A stretch of DNA of 64,000 nucleotides from Aquipuribacter sp051216895 (GCF_051216895.1 NZ_JBPKAO010000010.1:1-64000); one strand, 5' to 3'. Shown: positions 28,852 to 37,266, numbered from the stretch's first letter. Notes: a model not told the origin generated them from the sequence alone. Program-made: numbers and translations.

Positions 28852-30303
28852 GTGAGCGAGCAGGGCTACCAGCCGAACAGCTACGCCTTCGACGGCAGCG
28901 CGCACCTCGCGCCGGGCCCGGCCGCCGGCGGCTACCAGGACGTCGGCGGCCCCGTCGCGCCGTTGGTGCCGCCCGCCGCGGCCGGTGTCTACACCCCTGG
29001 CGTCGTGCCGCGCGAGGGCTACGGCGAGGCCCCCGGGCCGCTGGACGACGGCTACCGGGGCTCGGAGCTGGCCACCGACGACTACCGCAGCGCCGTTCGT
29101 GACGCCGGGGCGTTCGTCGAGGACTACGACACCGGTCACGGCGTCGACATCGAGGGCGACTTCAGCGCCGTCGCGGCCCGCTTCGACGCGGAGCCGGACG
29201 GCCCGGTCGAGGTCGCGATGCCCGACTCCACCCACGAGGAGTTCGACCTCAACGCCGTCCTCATCGACCTCAAGGAGCGGGGCGGCTCCGACCTGCACCT
29301 GACCGCCAACGCGTCGCCCGCGATGCGGCTGTCGGGCGAGCTGGTCCAGCTGGACGAGTACGCCAAGCTCACCCCGATCGACACCCAGCGGGTGCTGTAC
29401 TCGATCCTCACCCAGAAGCAGCGCGAGAAGTTCGAGCAGAACCTCGAGCTGGACCTCTCGTACTCGGTGCCCGGTCACGCCCGCTTCCGCGTCAACATCT
29501 ACCGCCAGCGCGAGTCGCTCGGGGCGGCGTTCCGGCTGATCCCGTTCGAGATCAAGCCGCTGGAGGAGCTCGGCGTCCCGCCGGTCGTCAACAACTTCTC
29601 GGGCCTGCCGCGCGGGATGGTGCTGGTCACGGGGCCGACCGGCTCGGGCAAGTCCACGACGCTCGCCGCCGTGGTCGACCAGGCCAACCGGACCCGCAAG
29701 GACCACATCATGACGGTGGAGGACCCGATCGAGTTCCTCCACCAGCACAAGAGCTGCCTGGTCAACCAGCGTGAGGTCGGCGAGGACACCCAGAGCTTCG
29801 CCAACGCGCTCAAGCACGTGCTGCGCCAGGACCCCGACATCATCCTCGTCGGCGAGATGCGCGACCTGGAGACCATCCACGTCGCCCTCACCGCGGCCGA
29901 GACCGGTCACCTGGTGTTCGGCACGCTCCACACCCAGGACGCCGCGCAGACCATCGACCGCGTCATCGACGTGTTCCCCGCGCACCAGCAGCAGCAGGTC
30001 CGCACCCAGCTGGCCGGCGCCATCCAGGGCGTCGTCTGCCAGACGCTGTGCAAGAAGGCCGACGGGCGCGGCCGGGTGGTGGCGACCGAGGTCATGATCG
30101 CGACGCCCGGCATCCGCAACCTCATCCGTGAGGGCAAGACCCACCAGATCTACTCCGCGATGCAGGCCGGGGCCCAGCACGGCATGCACACCCTCGACCA
30201 GCACCTGGCCGAGCTCGTGCGCACCAACCAGATCACGTGGGAGCACGGGCTCGAGAAGTGCCACCACGTCGAGGACTACCAGCGCCTGACCGGGCGCGGC
30301 TGA
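28852..30303 (+). CDS. pilT: Twitching-motility retraction ATPase PilT with N-terminal extension
   Basis: A 483-residue protein. The ATPase begins near residue 125 (DLNAVLIDLKERGGSDLHL) and has Walker A GPTGSGKSTT (about 262), Walker B DPDIILVGEMRDLET, His box LVFGTLHTQDAAQTIDRVID and the PilT-specific GIRNLIREGKTHQIYSAM. These identify a retraction motor rather than an extension ATPase. The first about 120 residues are a Gly/Tyr/Pro/Asp-rich disordered extension (QGYQPNSYAFDGSAH) absent from classical PilT (about 345-370 residues). The GTG follows AGGGA at 6 nt. Confidence 0.95.
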   Translation: MSEQGYQPNSYAFDGSAHLAPGPAAGGYQDVGGPVAPLVPPAAAGVYTPGVVPREGYGEAPGPLDDGYRGSELATDDYRSAVRDAGAFVEDYDTGHGVDIEGDFSAVAARFDAEPDGPVEVAMPDSTHEEFDLNAVLIDLKERGGSDLHLTANASPAMRLSGELVQLDEYAKLTPIDTQRVLYSILTQKQREKFEQNLELDLSYSVPGHARFRVNIYRQRESLGAAFRLIPFEIKPLEELGVPPVVNNFSGLPRGMVLVTGPTGSGKSTTLAAVVDQANRTRKDHIMTVEDPIEFLHQHKSCLVNQREVGEDTQSFANALKHVLRQDPDIILVGEMRDLETIHVALTAAETGHLVFGTLHTQDAAQTIDRVIDVFPAHQQQQVRTQLAGAIQGVVCQTLCKKADGRGRVVATEVMIATPGIRNLIREGKTHQIYSAMQAGAQHGMHTLDQHLAELVRTNQITWEHGLEKCHHVEDYQRLTGRG

Positions 30304-30332
30304 GCCCGGCGACGGAGCAGAGGGAGCCACCG

Positions 30333-31553
30333 ATGGCAGCGACCAAGACCTACGAGTACAGCGTCCGCGACCGCGCGGGCAAGCTGGCCTCCGGCAAGCT
30401 CGACGCCGCCAACGAGGCGGTGCTCGTCGGCAAGCTCAAGGCGATGGGCTACGCCCCGATCAGCGTCCGCGAGTCCGGCGCCGGGATGAACAAGGAGATC
30501 ACGCTGCCGTGGGGCGGCAACGTCGGCCTCAAGGACCTCGCCGTGATGTCGCGGCAGTTCGCGACGATGATCAACTCGGGGCTGTCGCTGCTGCGCGCGC
30601 TGACGATCCTGGCCGACCAGACCGAGAACAAGAAGCTGGCCACGACGCTGGGCGAGGTCCGCTCCGAGGTGGAGACCGGCCAGTCGCTGTCCGGGGCGCT
30701 GGCCAAGCACCCGCAGATCTTCCCCCCGCTGATGATCAACATGATCCGGGCCGGTGAGGTCGGCGGGTTCCTCGACGCGGTGCTGTTGCAGATCGCCGAG
30801 AACTACGAGGCCGAGGTCAAGCTCCGCAACAAGGTCAAGTCGGCCATGACCTACCCGGTCGTCGTGTTCACGATGGCCATCCTGGCCGTGGTGGGCATGC
30901 TGCTGTTCATCGTCCCCATCTTCGAGGAGATGTTCGCCGGCCTCGGCGGTGAGCTGCCGGCCCCGACCAAGGTGCTGGTCTGGCTGTCGGGGGTGCTGCG
31001 CCTCGGTGCGCCCGTGCTGGTCGTGCTCATCGTCGTGATGGTGGTCGTGTGGCAGAAGATCAAGCACCAGAAGCGGGTGCACGCGATCGTCGACCCGCTG
31101 TACCTCAAGGCCCCCGTCTTCGGCGGCCTCGTGCAGAAGATCGCCCTGTCCCGGTTCGCCCGCAACCTGGGCACCATGATCAGCTCCGGCGTCCCGATCC
31201 TGCAGGCGCTCGACATCGTCGCCGACACCACCGGCAACGTCGTGCTGACCAAGGCCATCCACGAGGTGCAGGACAGCGTCCGTCAGGGCGAGAGCCTGGC
31301 CGGCCCGCTGGCCAACCACCCGGTGTTCCCGTCGATGGTGGTGCAGATGCTCGCCGTCGGCGAGGACACCGGCGCCATGGACACGATGCTCCACAAGATC
31401 AGCGAGTTCTACGACCAGGAGGTCGAGGCCACCACGGAGGCCCTGACCAGCCTCATCGAGCCGCTGATGATCGCCGTCCTGGGCGCGCTGATCGGCGGCA
31501 TGATCGTGGCCCTCTACATGCCGATCTTCAGCATCTTCGAGCTCGTCCAGTAG
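30333..31553 (+). CDS. pilC: Type IV pilus inner-membrane platform protein PilC (GspF family)
   Basis: A 406-residue protein with two GspF domains, each a cytoplasmic helical bundle followed by membrane helices: the first around LKDLAVMSRQFATMINSGLS, the second around KIALSRFARNLGTMISSGVP. Membrane segments are VVVFTMAILAVVGMLLFIVP, VLVVLIVVMVVVW and MIAVLGALIGGMIVALYMP. It couples PilB/PilT to pilin subunits. The ATG follows AGAGGGAG. It lies 29 nt after pilT, so the two are cotranscribed; a strong hairpin follows. Confidence 0.95.
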   Translation: MAATKTYEYSVRDRAGKLASGKLDAANEAVLVGKLKAMGYAPISVRESGAGMNKEITLPWGGNVGLKDLAVMSRQFATMINSGLSLLRALTILADQTENKKLATTLGEVRSEVETGQSLSGALAKHPQIFPPLMINMIRAGEVGGFLDAVLLQIAENYEAEVKLRNKVKSAMTYPVVVFTMAILAVVGMLLFIVPIFEEMFAGLGGELPAPTKVLVWLSGVLRLGAPVLVVLIVVMVVVWQKIKHQKRVHAIVDPLYLKAPVFGGLVQKIALSRFARNLGTMISSGVPILQALDIVADTTGNVVLTKAIHEVQDSVRQGESLAGPLANHPVFPSMVVQMLAVGEDTGAMDTMLHKISEFYDQEVEATTEALTSLIEPLMIAVLGALIGGMIVALYMPIFSIFELVQ

Positions 31554-31591
31554 CACCGCCGACGGCCGTCGTGCCGTCGCCGCGCCGCACG

Positions 31592-31630
31592 TCACGGTCC
31601 GGTCGCCCCTCGCGGGCGGCCGGGCCGTGA
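31592..31630 (+). terminator. Hairpin terminator after pilC
   Basis: A 17-bp stem (31592-31608 with 31614-31630, two G-U pairs) and a 5-nt loop lie 38 nt after the pilC stop. It should separate the motor operon from pilA. It forms the first part of the 328-nt gap 31554-31881, which otherwise holds the pilA promoter motif and riboswitch candidate. Confidence 0.7.
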
Positions 31631-31692
31631 TCGTGCTGTGACCTGCGTGTTCGCGCCGTTGCTGCGACCGGGTGACAGACCCGCAGAAGCCG

Positions 31693-31718
31693 TCAAGGAC
31701 GGGCGGCCAGGACCGATG
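31693..31718 (+). promoter_or_regulatory. Sigma-28-like promoter motif before pilA
   Basis: TCAAG at 31693-31697 and ACCGATG at 31712-31718, with 15 nt between TCAA and ACCGAT. The predicted transcript start is at about 31725-31728, just upstream of the riboswitch aptamer P1 stem at 31738. Confidence 0.6.
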
Positions 31719-31734
31719 TCACACGTGTCAACGA

Positions 31735-31820
31735 GCACGGCCAGACAAGGCACTCCCGCCGAGAGGCGGGGTCGCAAAGCCAGGGGACCCGCACGGGTCG
31801 GCCCAGCTGCCTCGGCCGGC
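31735..31820 (+). ncRNA. Candidate c-di-GMP-I (GEMM) riboswitch in the pilA leader
   Basis: The leader can fold like the class I c-di-GMP aptamer. P1 is CGGCC (31738-31742) with GGCCG (31814-31818). The junction AGACAA resembles the GEMM GAUAAA. A GGC/GCC pair (31749-31751 with 31779-31781) closes P2, which contains CCCGCC, a GAGA GNRA tetraloop (31761-31764) and GGCGGG. Then comes the near-invariant GTCGCAAAGCC (31771-31781; GEMM consensus GGACGCAAAGCC). P3 is a GACCC/GGGTC hairpin with outer GGG/CCC. The 3' junction AGCTGCC differs from the common ACAGCC or AGGUAGC, so it may be a variant. No clear terminator follows, so control could act on translation initiation at the SD (31869-31874). 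Confidence 0.7.
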
Positions 31821-31881
31821 GCACCCGCGCCGCGAGGGACCGGTCCTAGCTCACGGTCAGTCTTCTCGAAGGGACACACCC

Positions 31882-32301
31882 ATGCTCGCTCGCATCAACA
31901 AGGCGATGGCCAAGAAGGACTCGGGCTTCACGCTCATCGAGCTCCTGGTCGTCGTGATCATCATCGGCATCCTCGCCGCCATCGCCATCCCGACCTTCCT
32001 CAACCAGCGTCAGGCCGGCTTCCGCGCCGCCGTCGAGTCCGACCTGCGCAACGCCGCCACCGCCGCCGAGACCTACGCGGTCGAGAACAACGGCGAGTAC
32101 TCCGGTGGCACCGAGGACCTCGAGACCTACCTCGGGACGGCGGGCAACTTCACCGAGAGCGACAACGTCACCATCACCGTTGCTGAGGCCAACGAGACGA
32201 CCTTCTGCCTCAACGGTCAGCACTCCAGCATCGACGAGGACGCCATCTCCTTCTCGTTCGACAAGGCAGCGGGCACCCCGGTGGACGGCGCCTGCAGCTG
32301 A
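31882..32301 (+). CDS. pilA: Major type IV prepilin PilA
   Basis: A 139-residue prepilin. A short basic leader (MLARINKAMAKKDSG) is cut before Phe, giving a mature N-terminus FTLIELLVVVIIIGILAAIA with Glu5 conserved. The globular part has a C-terminal Cys pair (FCLNGQ ... GACS), typical of the D-region disulfide. The ATG follows AAGGGA at 7 nt. It lies alone between two strong hairpins and behind the riboswitch candidate, which suggests a separately regulated, highly expressed subunit. A second, similar prepilin follows. Confidence 0.95.
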   Translation: MLARINKAMAKKDSGFTLIELLVVVIIIGILAAIAIPTFLNQRQAGFRAAVESDLRNAATAAETYAVENNGEYSGGTEDLETYLGTAGNFTESDNVTITVAEANETTFCLNGQHSSIDEDAISFSFDKAAGTPVDGACS

Positions 32302-32315
32302 TCCACCTAAACCAC

Positions 32316-32354
32316 CCCGGGGGCGGGTCCGGCAGCGCCGGGCCCGCCCCCGGG
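32316..32354 (+). terminator. Very strong hairpin after pilA
   Basis: An 18-bp stem (32316-32333 with 32337-32354, one G-U pair) with the 3-nt loop AGC lies 15 nt after the pilA stop. It is a probable terminator or mRNA 3' stabiliser that would raise pilA over the minor pilins downstream. Confidence 0.75.
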
Positions 32355-32403
32355 CGTACCACCCCGCCGCGCCACCGCGAGACCACCTCGATGGGAGTCC
32401 ACC

Positions 32404-32826
32404 GTGCGCCACCTCCGCCCCGGCCGCGACCACGGCTTCACCCTGATCGAGCTGCTCGTGGTCGTGATCATCATCGGGATCCTGGCCGCCATCGCCGTTC
32501 CGGTGTTCCTCAACCAGCGAGAGGCGGGCTGGCGAGCCCAGGCCACGTCCGACATGAAGCACGCCGTGCTGGCCGTCGAGACGTTCGTCGCCGGCGACCA
32601 GGACCGCAGCTACGCCGACGTCGACGGCGAGACCCACACCTCACCGGTGCTGGCCGACTGGGGCCTCACCACCACCCAGTGGACGACGCTGGTCATCACG
32701 GCCGACGACGACCGCGACTTCTGCATCCTCGGCCGGCACGAGCTCCTCACCGAGGACGACATGGTCTACGCCAAGTCCGACGGCGTCGTGAGCTTCGGCC
32801 CCGCCGGCTCGCTGTCCTGCCCGTGA
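32404..32826 (+). CDS. Second type IV prepilin (PilA-like)
   Basis: A 140-residue prepilin with a ten-residue leader ending RDHG, then FTLIELLVVVIIIGILAAIA, identical to PilA through the N-terminal helix up to VPVFLNQREAGWRA. The C-terminal domain differs but keeps two Cys (FCILG and SLSCP). The GTG follows GGGAG at 32393-32397. It is probably a minor or alternative pilin arisen by duplication of pilA. It starts the minor-pilin operon. Confidence 0.92.
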   Translation: MRHLRPGRDHGFTLIELLVVVIIIGILAAIAVPVFLNQREAGWRAQATSDMKHAVLAVETFVAGDQDRSYADVDGETHTSPVLADWGLTTTQWTTLVITADDDRDFCILGRHELLTEDDMVYAKSDGVVSFGPAGSLSCP

Positions 32827-32951
32827 TGCTCCGATCGGGTCCCGCCCGGTCCTCCGGGCTCCAGACCGCACCCGGGATGACGACAACTGAGGTCGGGCGC
32901 ACCCGCCCCCGCCGCGCACCGCGCGGCCGGACGACAGCCCAGGAGGCCGCC

Positions 32952-34289
32952 GTGGCAGGACGCCAGCCCCGACCCGTCGACGCCGACGCCGGCTTCACGC
33001 TCATCGAGGTGCTCGCCGCCATGGTGATCTTCGCCGTGGTCAGCATGGGCCTGCTGCACTCGGTCCTGTCGGCGGTCGACACCTCCGGGGACTCCCGCAG
33101 CCGGGTGATCGCCGCGAACCTCGCCGCCGGCGCGATCGACCAGGCCCGGGCGGACGGCCTCACCGACCTCGAGGGCGTCGACACCGAGGTGTGGGACGTC
33201 ACCGTCGAGGGCACGACCTACACCGTGGGCCGCTCGGCCAGCTGGGTGCCCGGTACGGGTGGTACCAGCTGTGGCGCGAGCGCCGGCACCTCGCTGCTGT
33301 ACAAGCGCGTCGGGATCCAGGTGACCTGGCCCAACATGGGCGGCACCGACCCGGTCCGCACCGACACCGTCATCAGCCCGCCCGCCGGGGTGTTCGACCC
33401 GACCACGGGCAACCTGGCGATCAGCGTCCTCGACCGCGACGCCGGGGCCACCGAGTTCGCCCAGGTCCGGCTGACCGGACCGACCACGACCATGGCGCTG
33501 ACCGACGACAGCGGGTGCGCGTTCTTCGCCGGGATCCCGGGTGGCACCTACACGATCAGGATCACCAAGAGCGGGCACGTCGACACCCAGGGCAACGTGG
33601 AGGCCACGGGACAGGCCACGGCCGTGGCGGGGGAGACCGTCTCGTACCAGGCCGACTTCGACCGCGCCGCGACCCTGGAGATCGACGGCCTCGCCGACCC
33701 GGACGGCGACGAGGTGGACGCGGACGACTTCCCCTTGCCGGCGGGCAGCCAGCTGAGCCTGGCCCACCCAGGCCTGCAGCAGGGCCGCCGGCTCGTGCCG
33801 GCCCAGCTGGGAACCGACGTCGAGGGCGTCTTCCCGTTCGCCTCCGGCTACAGCACCTGGCTCGGGTCGTGCACCGACGCCAACCCTGAGGGGGTCTACA
33901 CCCCGCCGGCGCCCCCGCCCCCGGCGGCGCCGACGCCACCGACCCCGTGGTGGGACGGCACGGTGTCCGCACCCGTGACGGCTGTGGACCCCGGCGACGA
34001 CACCGAGGTGGAGGTCCGCGGCGCCCAGGTCGAGGTCCTGCTCCAGACGAGCGTCCTGGGGACGGACATCCCGCTCGTGGGGGTGCCCGTGCGGTTCCAG
34101 CACGCAGCCGAGGCGGGTACCGGGTGCAACGGCGGCGAGACGTGGGCGCTGGGCAGCACCGGCACCGACGGTCGGGTCCGCGCCACGTTGCCCTACGGCC
34201 GGTCGTGGCAGGTGTACGCCGGGGGTGTGCTGGTCGACACGGTCGACCTCGACCCGGCCGCGGACTACCCCGTGGTGGTCCAGCCGTGA
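32952..34289 (+). CDS. PilV-like minor pilin with carboxypeptidase-regulatory-like domain
   Basis: A 445-residue prepilin-like protein. The leader ends DADAG, then FTLIEVLAAMVIFAVVSMGLL. A beta-rich region near residues 160-220 contains VRLTGPTTTMALTDDSG and IPGGTYTIRITKSGH, the pattern of CarboxypepD_reg/prealbumin-like domains. A Pro-rich linker (TPPAPPPPAAPTPPTP) leads to a second beta domain. The GTG at 32952 was chosen for the AGGAGG 5 nt upstream and the short leader; the frame is open to an ATG at 32826. The large extracellular part suggests an adhesive tip subunit. It overlaps the next gene by 4 nt. Confidence 0.82.
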   Translation: MAGRQPRPVDADAGFTLIEVLAAMVIFAVVSMGLLHSVLSAVDTSGDSRSRVIAANLAAGAIDQARADGLTDLEGVDTEVWDVTVEGTTYTVGRSASWVPGTGGTSCGASAGTSLLYKRVGIQVTWPNMGGTDPVRTDTVISPPAGVFDPTTGNLAISVLDRDAGATEFAQVRLTGPTTTMALTDDSGCAFFAGIPGGTYTIRITKSGHVDTQGNVEATGQATAVAGETVSYQADFDRAATLEIDGLADPDGDEVDADDFPLPAGSQLSLAHPGLQQGRRLVPAQLGTDVEGVFPFASGYSTWLGSCTDANPEGVYTPPAPPPPAAPTPPTPWWDGTVSAPVTAVDPGDDTEVEVRGAQVEVLLQTSVLGTDIPLVGVPVRFQHAAEAGTGCNGGETWALGSTGTDGRVRATLPYGRSWQVYAGGVLVDTVDLDPAADYPVVVQP

Positions 34290-34978
34290 GCGGCGAGCTG
34301 GTCCACCGTGGGCTCGGCCGTGTCGTGCGGCGGGTCCGGGGTGTCGGGGCGGGTGACTCAGCAGCCGGCTTCTCGCTCGTGGAGCTGCTCGTGACGATGG
34401 TGCTGCTGGGGATCCTCGGCACGGTGGTGGGGACCACGTTCGCCTCCAGCACCGACTCGTTGCAGCGCAGCACCTGGCGGCAGGAGAACACCAGGCTGGC
34501 CCAGACCGGCATGGAGACCCTCACCAAGTCCGTCCGGGCGGGCTCGCTCGTCGAGCAGTCCGGTGGTGGGACCGCCGTGCCCGCCTTCCGCGAGGCGACC
34601 GCCACCAGCCTGGAGGTCCACTCGTTCGTCGGGGACCGGCCGATGCGGCTGCGCTACAGCATCGACGCGCAGGGTCGGCTCATCGAGACCCGTCGCAAGG
34701 CCACCGCAGGCAGCTCGTCGCCGTACTGGACGTTCTCGTCCACCGCGACGACCCGCATCGTCATCGACCGCGTCGTCAACAGCGCCGGCGAGCCCCTGTT
34801 CGTGTACCGCGACGGCACCGGTGCAGCTTTCCCGTCGGGCGCCCTCAACGAGGCGTCCCGGCGTGGGATCCGAAGCGTCGACATCACCCTGCACGTGCAG
34901 ACGGACGACCCCGGTCGGGTCCGTCCCGCCGAGGTCGAGCAGCGGGTCCACCTGCCCAACCTCGGCTCGATCGGCTGA
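34286..34978 (+). CDS. PilW-like minor prepilin
   Basis: A 230-residue prepilin. The leader of 28 residues ends DSAAG and is followed by FSLVELLVTMVLLGILGTVVG with Glu5. The C-terminal domain has RLRYSIDAQGRLIETRR and RIVIDRVVNSAGEPLFVYRD, typical of PilW/PulJ-type minor pilins. The GTG start overlaps the preceding gene (GTGA). It probably forms the pilus-initiating complex with the neighbouring minor pilins. Confidence 0.88.
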   Translation: MSGELVHRGLGRVVRRVRGVGAGDSAAGFSLVELLVTMVLLGILGTVVGTTFASSTDSLQRSTWRQENTRLAQTGMETLTKSVRAGSLVEQSGGGTAVPAFREATATSLEVHSFVGDRPMRLRYSIDAQGRLIETRRKATAGSSSPYWTFSSTATTRIVIDRVVNSAGEPLFVYRDGTGAAFPSGALNEASRRGIRSVDITLHVQTDDPGRVRPAEVEQRVHLPNLGSIG

Positions 34979-35000
34979 AGGGCCTGAAGGAGTGCACCAG

Positions 35001-36836
35001 ATGCGAACCACCACGAGGTCGACCAGCCGCCGGGACGGGCGGACCCGATCCCTGCTCGCCCTGCTGCGTGGCCGACGGCCGCGGGGCGAGGCGGGGGCCG
35101 CCATGATCACGGTGATCGGCACGACCATGGTCATCACCGCCCTGGTGGTGGCCACCCTGGCGTTCACCGTCAACGGGGTCCGCAGCGCGCGCGGGGACCA
35201 GGACTGGCAGGCGGCGCTGCCCGCCGCGGACGCCGGCATCGGCGACTACCTGTCGCGGCTCAACGAGGACGGCACCTACTGGCGCTTCGGCAACCCCGCC
35301 TCGGCGTACTCGGCCACCAGCGCGGTGACGCTGCCGGGCGGCGCGGACGCCAACCCGGCGTTCACGGGCTGGACGGACGTGCCCGGCTCCAGCGGACGGG
35401 CCCAGTTCCGCTACGACGTGAACACCAGCGAGTTCTTCTCCACGGGTCTGGTCAAGGTGCGGTCCACGGGCCGCGTCGGCGAGCGGACCCGCACGGTCGA
35501 GTCGACCATCGGTCGACGCAACTTCATCGACTACCTGTACTTCACCGACTTCGAGGTCAAGGACCCCGACCTCTACACCACGAGCGGTACAGGGGCTGAC
35601 AGCTACAACCCGACCGAGGCCTACGACCGGTGCAACCGCCACCTGTACGACGTGGTGGGCGGGCAGTACCGACGTGACCGGGTCAACAGCGACTACGCCA
35701 ACCGCACCACCGGGTGCACGGTCATCAACTTCATCGGTCCGGGGGTCGTCTCCGGGTTCGACGGCGACACCATCAACGGCCCGTTCCACTCCAACGACGC
35801 GGTGTACGTCTGCGGGAACCCGACGATCAGCGCCGAGGCGTCCACGTCCTACGACGGCGCCCTGACCGGCGGGCGCAACTACCTGCGCAACCGGGACTGC
35901 AGCCACACCAGCACGCCGCAGATCGCCAGCAGCGGCAACGACTTCGTCTACGAGCCGCCGCTCACCCTGCCGCCCAGCAACACCGAGCTCTCGCTGCAGG
36001 TCGACCACGCCCACACCGGCGGGGACCCCGGCTGCCTCTACACCGGCCCCACCCAGATCACGTTCGTGGGCGACAACAAGATGAACGTCGTCAGCCCGTG
36101 GTCGGACAACGGTGGCTCGGCCTGGTGCGGCACCGGCGTGGTCGAGCTGCCCGACCGCGGGGTGATCTGGGTGCGGGACGTGCCCACCACCGACGACGCC
36201 TACCGCCGGGACAGCCCGGTGCTGGAGAGCGGCGGCGGGTGCACCACCACCCGGAACCCGCTGGGCTACCCCAAGCGGTTCGGGTCCGGCGGTACGGCTC
36301 GGACGGACATCACCCCCTACCGCTGCGACGCCGGCGACGCCTTCGTGTCGGGCACCCTCAAGGGGCAGGTGACCATCGGGACCGACAACAACATCGTCGT
36401 CACCGACGACCTCACCTACGCCTCGCCCGGCTGCACCGCTGCCAACTCGACGTGCACTGACCTGCTCGGCCTGGTGGCGAACAACTACATCGAGGTGTAC
36501 CACCCGTACGGCTGCCGCAGCAACGGCAGCAACTGCGGGGACCTCAGCACCGCCCAGAGGGACATCGTCATCGAGGCCGCGATCCTGTCGGTGAAGCACT
36601 CGTTCCGGGTGCAGAACTACCAGTACGGCGGGGACCAGGGCGACCTCACCGTCAAGGGCGCCATCGGCCAGCGGTACCGCGGTGCCGTCGGCACCACCAG
36701 CGGTTCCGGTTACGCCAAGAAGTACGAGTACGACTGGCGGCTCCGCTACGCCAGCCCGCCCTACTTCCTCGACCCGGTCGAGTCCGCCTACGGGCAGAAG
36801 ACCTGGTCCGAGCCGCGAGCGGCCTACGGGCCCTGA
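35001..36836 (+). CDS. PilX-like protein with large Cys-rich extracellular domain
   Basis: A 611-residue protein. The N-terminus is basic, followed by a hydrophobic helix (MITVIGTTMVITALVVATLA) preceded by GEAGAA. This is the PilX_N pattern rather than a classical GFTLIE prepilin site. The remainder, over 550 residues, is Gly/Asn/Asp/Thr-rich with many paired Cys and reads like a secreted beta-structured domain (FIGPGVVSGFDGDTINGPFH; VTIGTDNNIVVTDDLTY). The ATG follows AAGGAG at 8 nt. It is the last gene of the minor-pilin run and the best candidate for a pilus-tip adhesin. No named adhesin domain recognised. Confidence 0.75.
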   Translation: MRTTTRSTSRRDGRTRSLLALLRGRRPRGEAGAAMITVIGTTMVITALVVATLAFTVNGVRSARGDQDWQAALPAADAGIGDYLSRLNEDGTYWRFGNPASAYSATSAVTLPGGADANPAFTGWTDVPGSSGRAQFRYDVNTSEFFSTGLVKVRSTGRVGERTRTVESTIGRRNFIDYLYFTDFEVKDPDLYTTSGTGADSYNPTEAYDRCNRHLYDVVGGQYRRDRVNSDYANRTTGCTVINFIGPGVVSGFDGDTINGPFHSNDAVYVCGNPTISAEASTSYDGALTGGRNYLRNRDCSHTSTPQIASSGNDFVYEPPLTLPPSNTELSLQVDHAHTGGDPGCLYTGPTQITFVGDNKMNVVSPWSDNGGSAWCGTGVVELPDRGVIWVRDVPTTDDAYRRDSPVLESGGGCTTTRNPLGYPKRFGSGGTARTDITPYRCDAGDAFVSGTLKGQVTIGTDNNIVVTDDLTYASPGCTAANSTCTDLLGLVANNYIEVYHPYGCRSNGSNCGDLSTAQRDIVIEAAILSVKHSFRVQNYQYGGDQGDLTVKGAIGQRYRGAVGTTSGSGYAKKYEYDWRLRYASPPYFLDPVESAYGQKTWSEPRAAYGP

Positions 36837-36903
36837 CGCCCCCCCACGTCGCGGTGGGACCACCACCGCGCGAACGACCCCATCAGAGAGCAGAGGTACC
36901 ACC

Positions 36904-37215
36904 ATGCGCCGAACCCTCGCCATCACCGCCCTCGCGGCCTGCATCGTCGCGGGCGGCGCCGCCCCGGCCCTGGCCGCGAACGGCAACCCCCAGCGCCCGG
37001 ACGGCCCTGTCGTCCCCGTCCAGCCGTCCGTCAACGGCGGCGACAACGGCTGGGGCAACTGCGGGCACAACTCCAGCGGCGGCAACCCGCCGACCAAGGC
37101 CGAGCGTGGCAACGGCGGGTACAAGAAGGGCGACGGCTGCGGCACCCCCACGGCCCCGACCGACCCGACCGACCCGACCGACCCGACCAACCCCCCGATC
37201 ATCATCGTCCTCTGA
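36904..37215 (+). CDS. Small secreted protein
   Basis: A 103-residue protein with a clear Sec signal peptide (MRRTLAITALAACIVAGGAAPALA, cleavage after ALA). The mature part is Gly/Asn-rich with two Cys and ends with a PTDPTDPTDPTNPP repeat and a hydrophobic IIIVL tail. There is no LPXTG motif. The ATG follows AGAGG at 7 nt. A terminator follows directly. It may be an exported partner of the tip pilins; function unknown. Confidence 0.75.
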   Translation: MRRTLAITALAACIVAGGAAPALAANGNPQRPDGPVVPVQPSVNGGDNGWGNCGHNSSGGNPPTKAERGNGGYKKGDGCGTPTAPTDPTDPTDPTNPPIIIVL

Positions 37216-37230
37216 GCCGCCGCCCGGTTC

Positions 37231-37266
37231 GACGGCCCCACCCCTGCACCCGGGGGTGGGGCCGTC
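37231..37266 (+). terminator. Hairpin terminator after the minor-pilin genes
   Basis: A perfect 14-bp stem (37231-37244 with 37253-37266) and 8-nt loop lie 15 nt after the stop of the secreted-protein gene. Confidence 0.75.

Noticed and set aside
32826..32951. Longer N-terminus for the PilV-like protein from ATG 32826
   Set aside because: It would give a prepilin leader of over 50 residues; AGGAGG at 32941-32946 favours GTG 32952.
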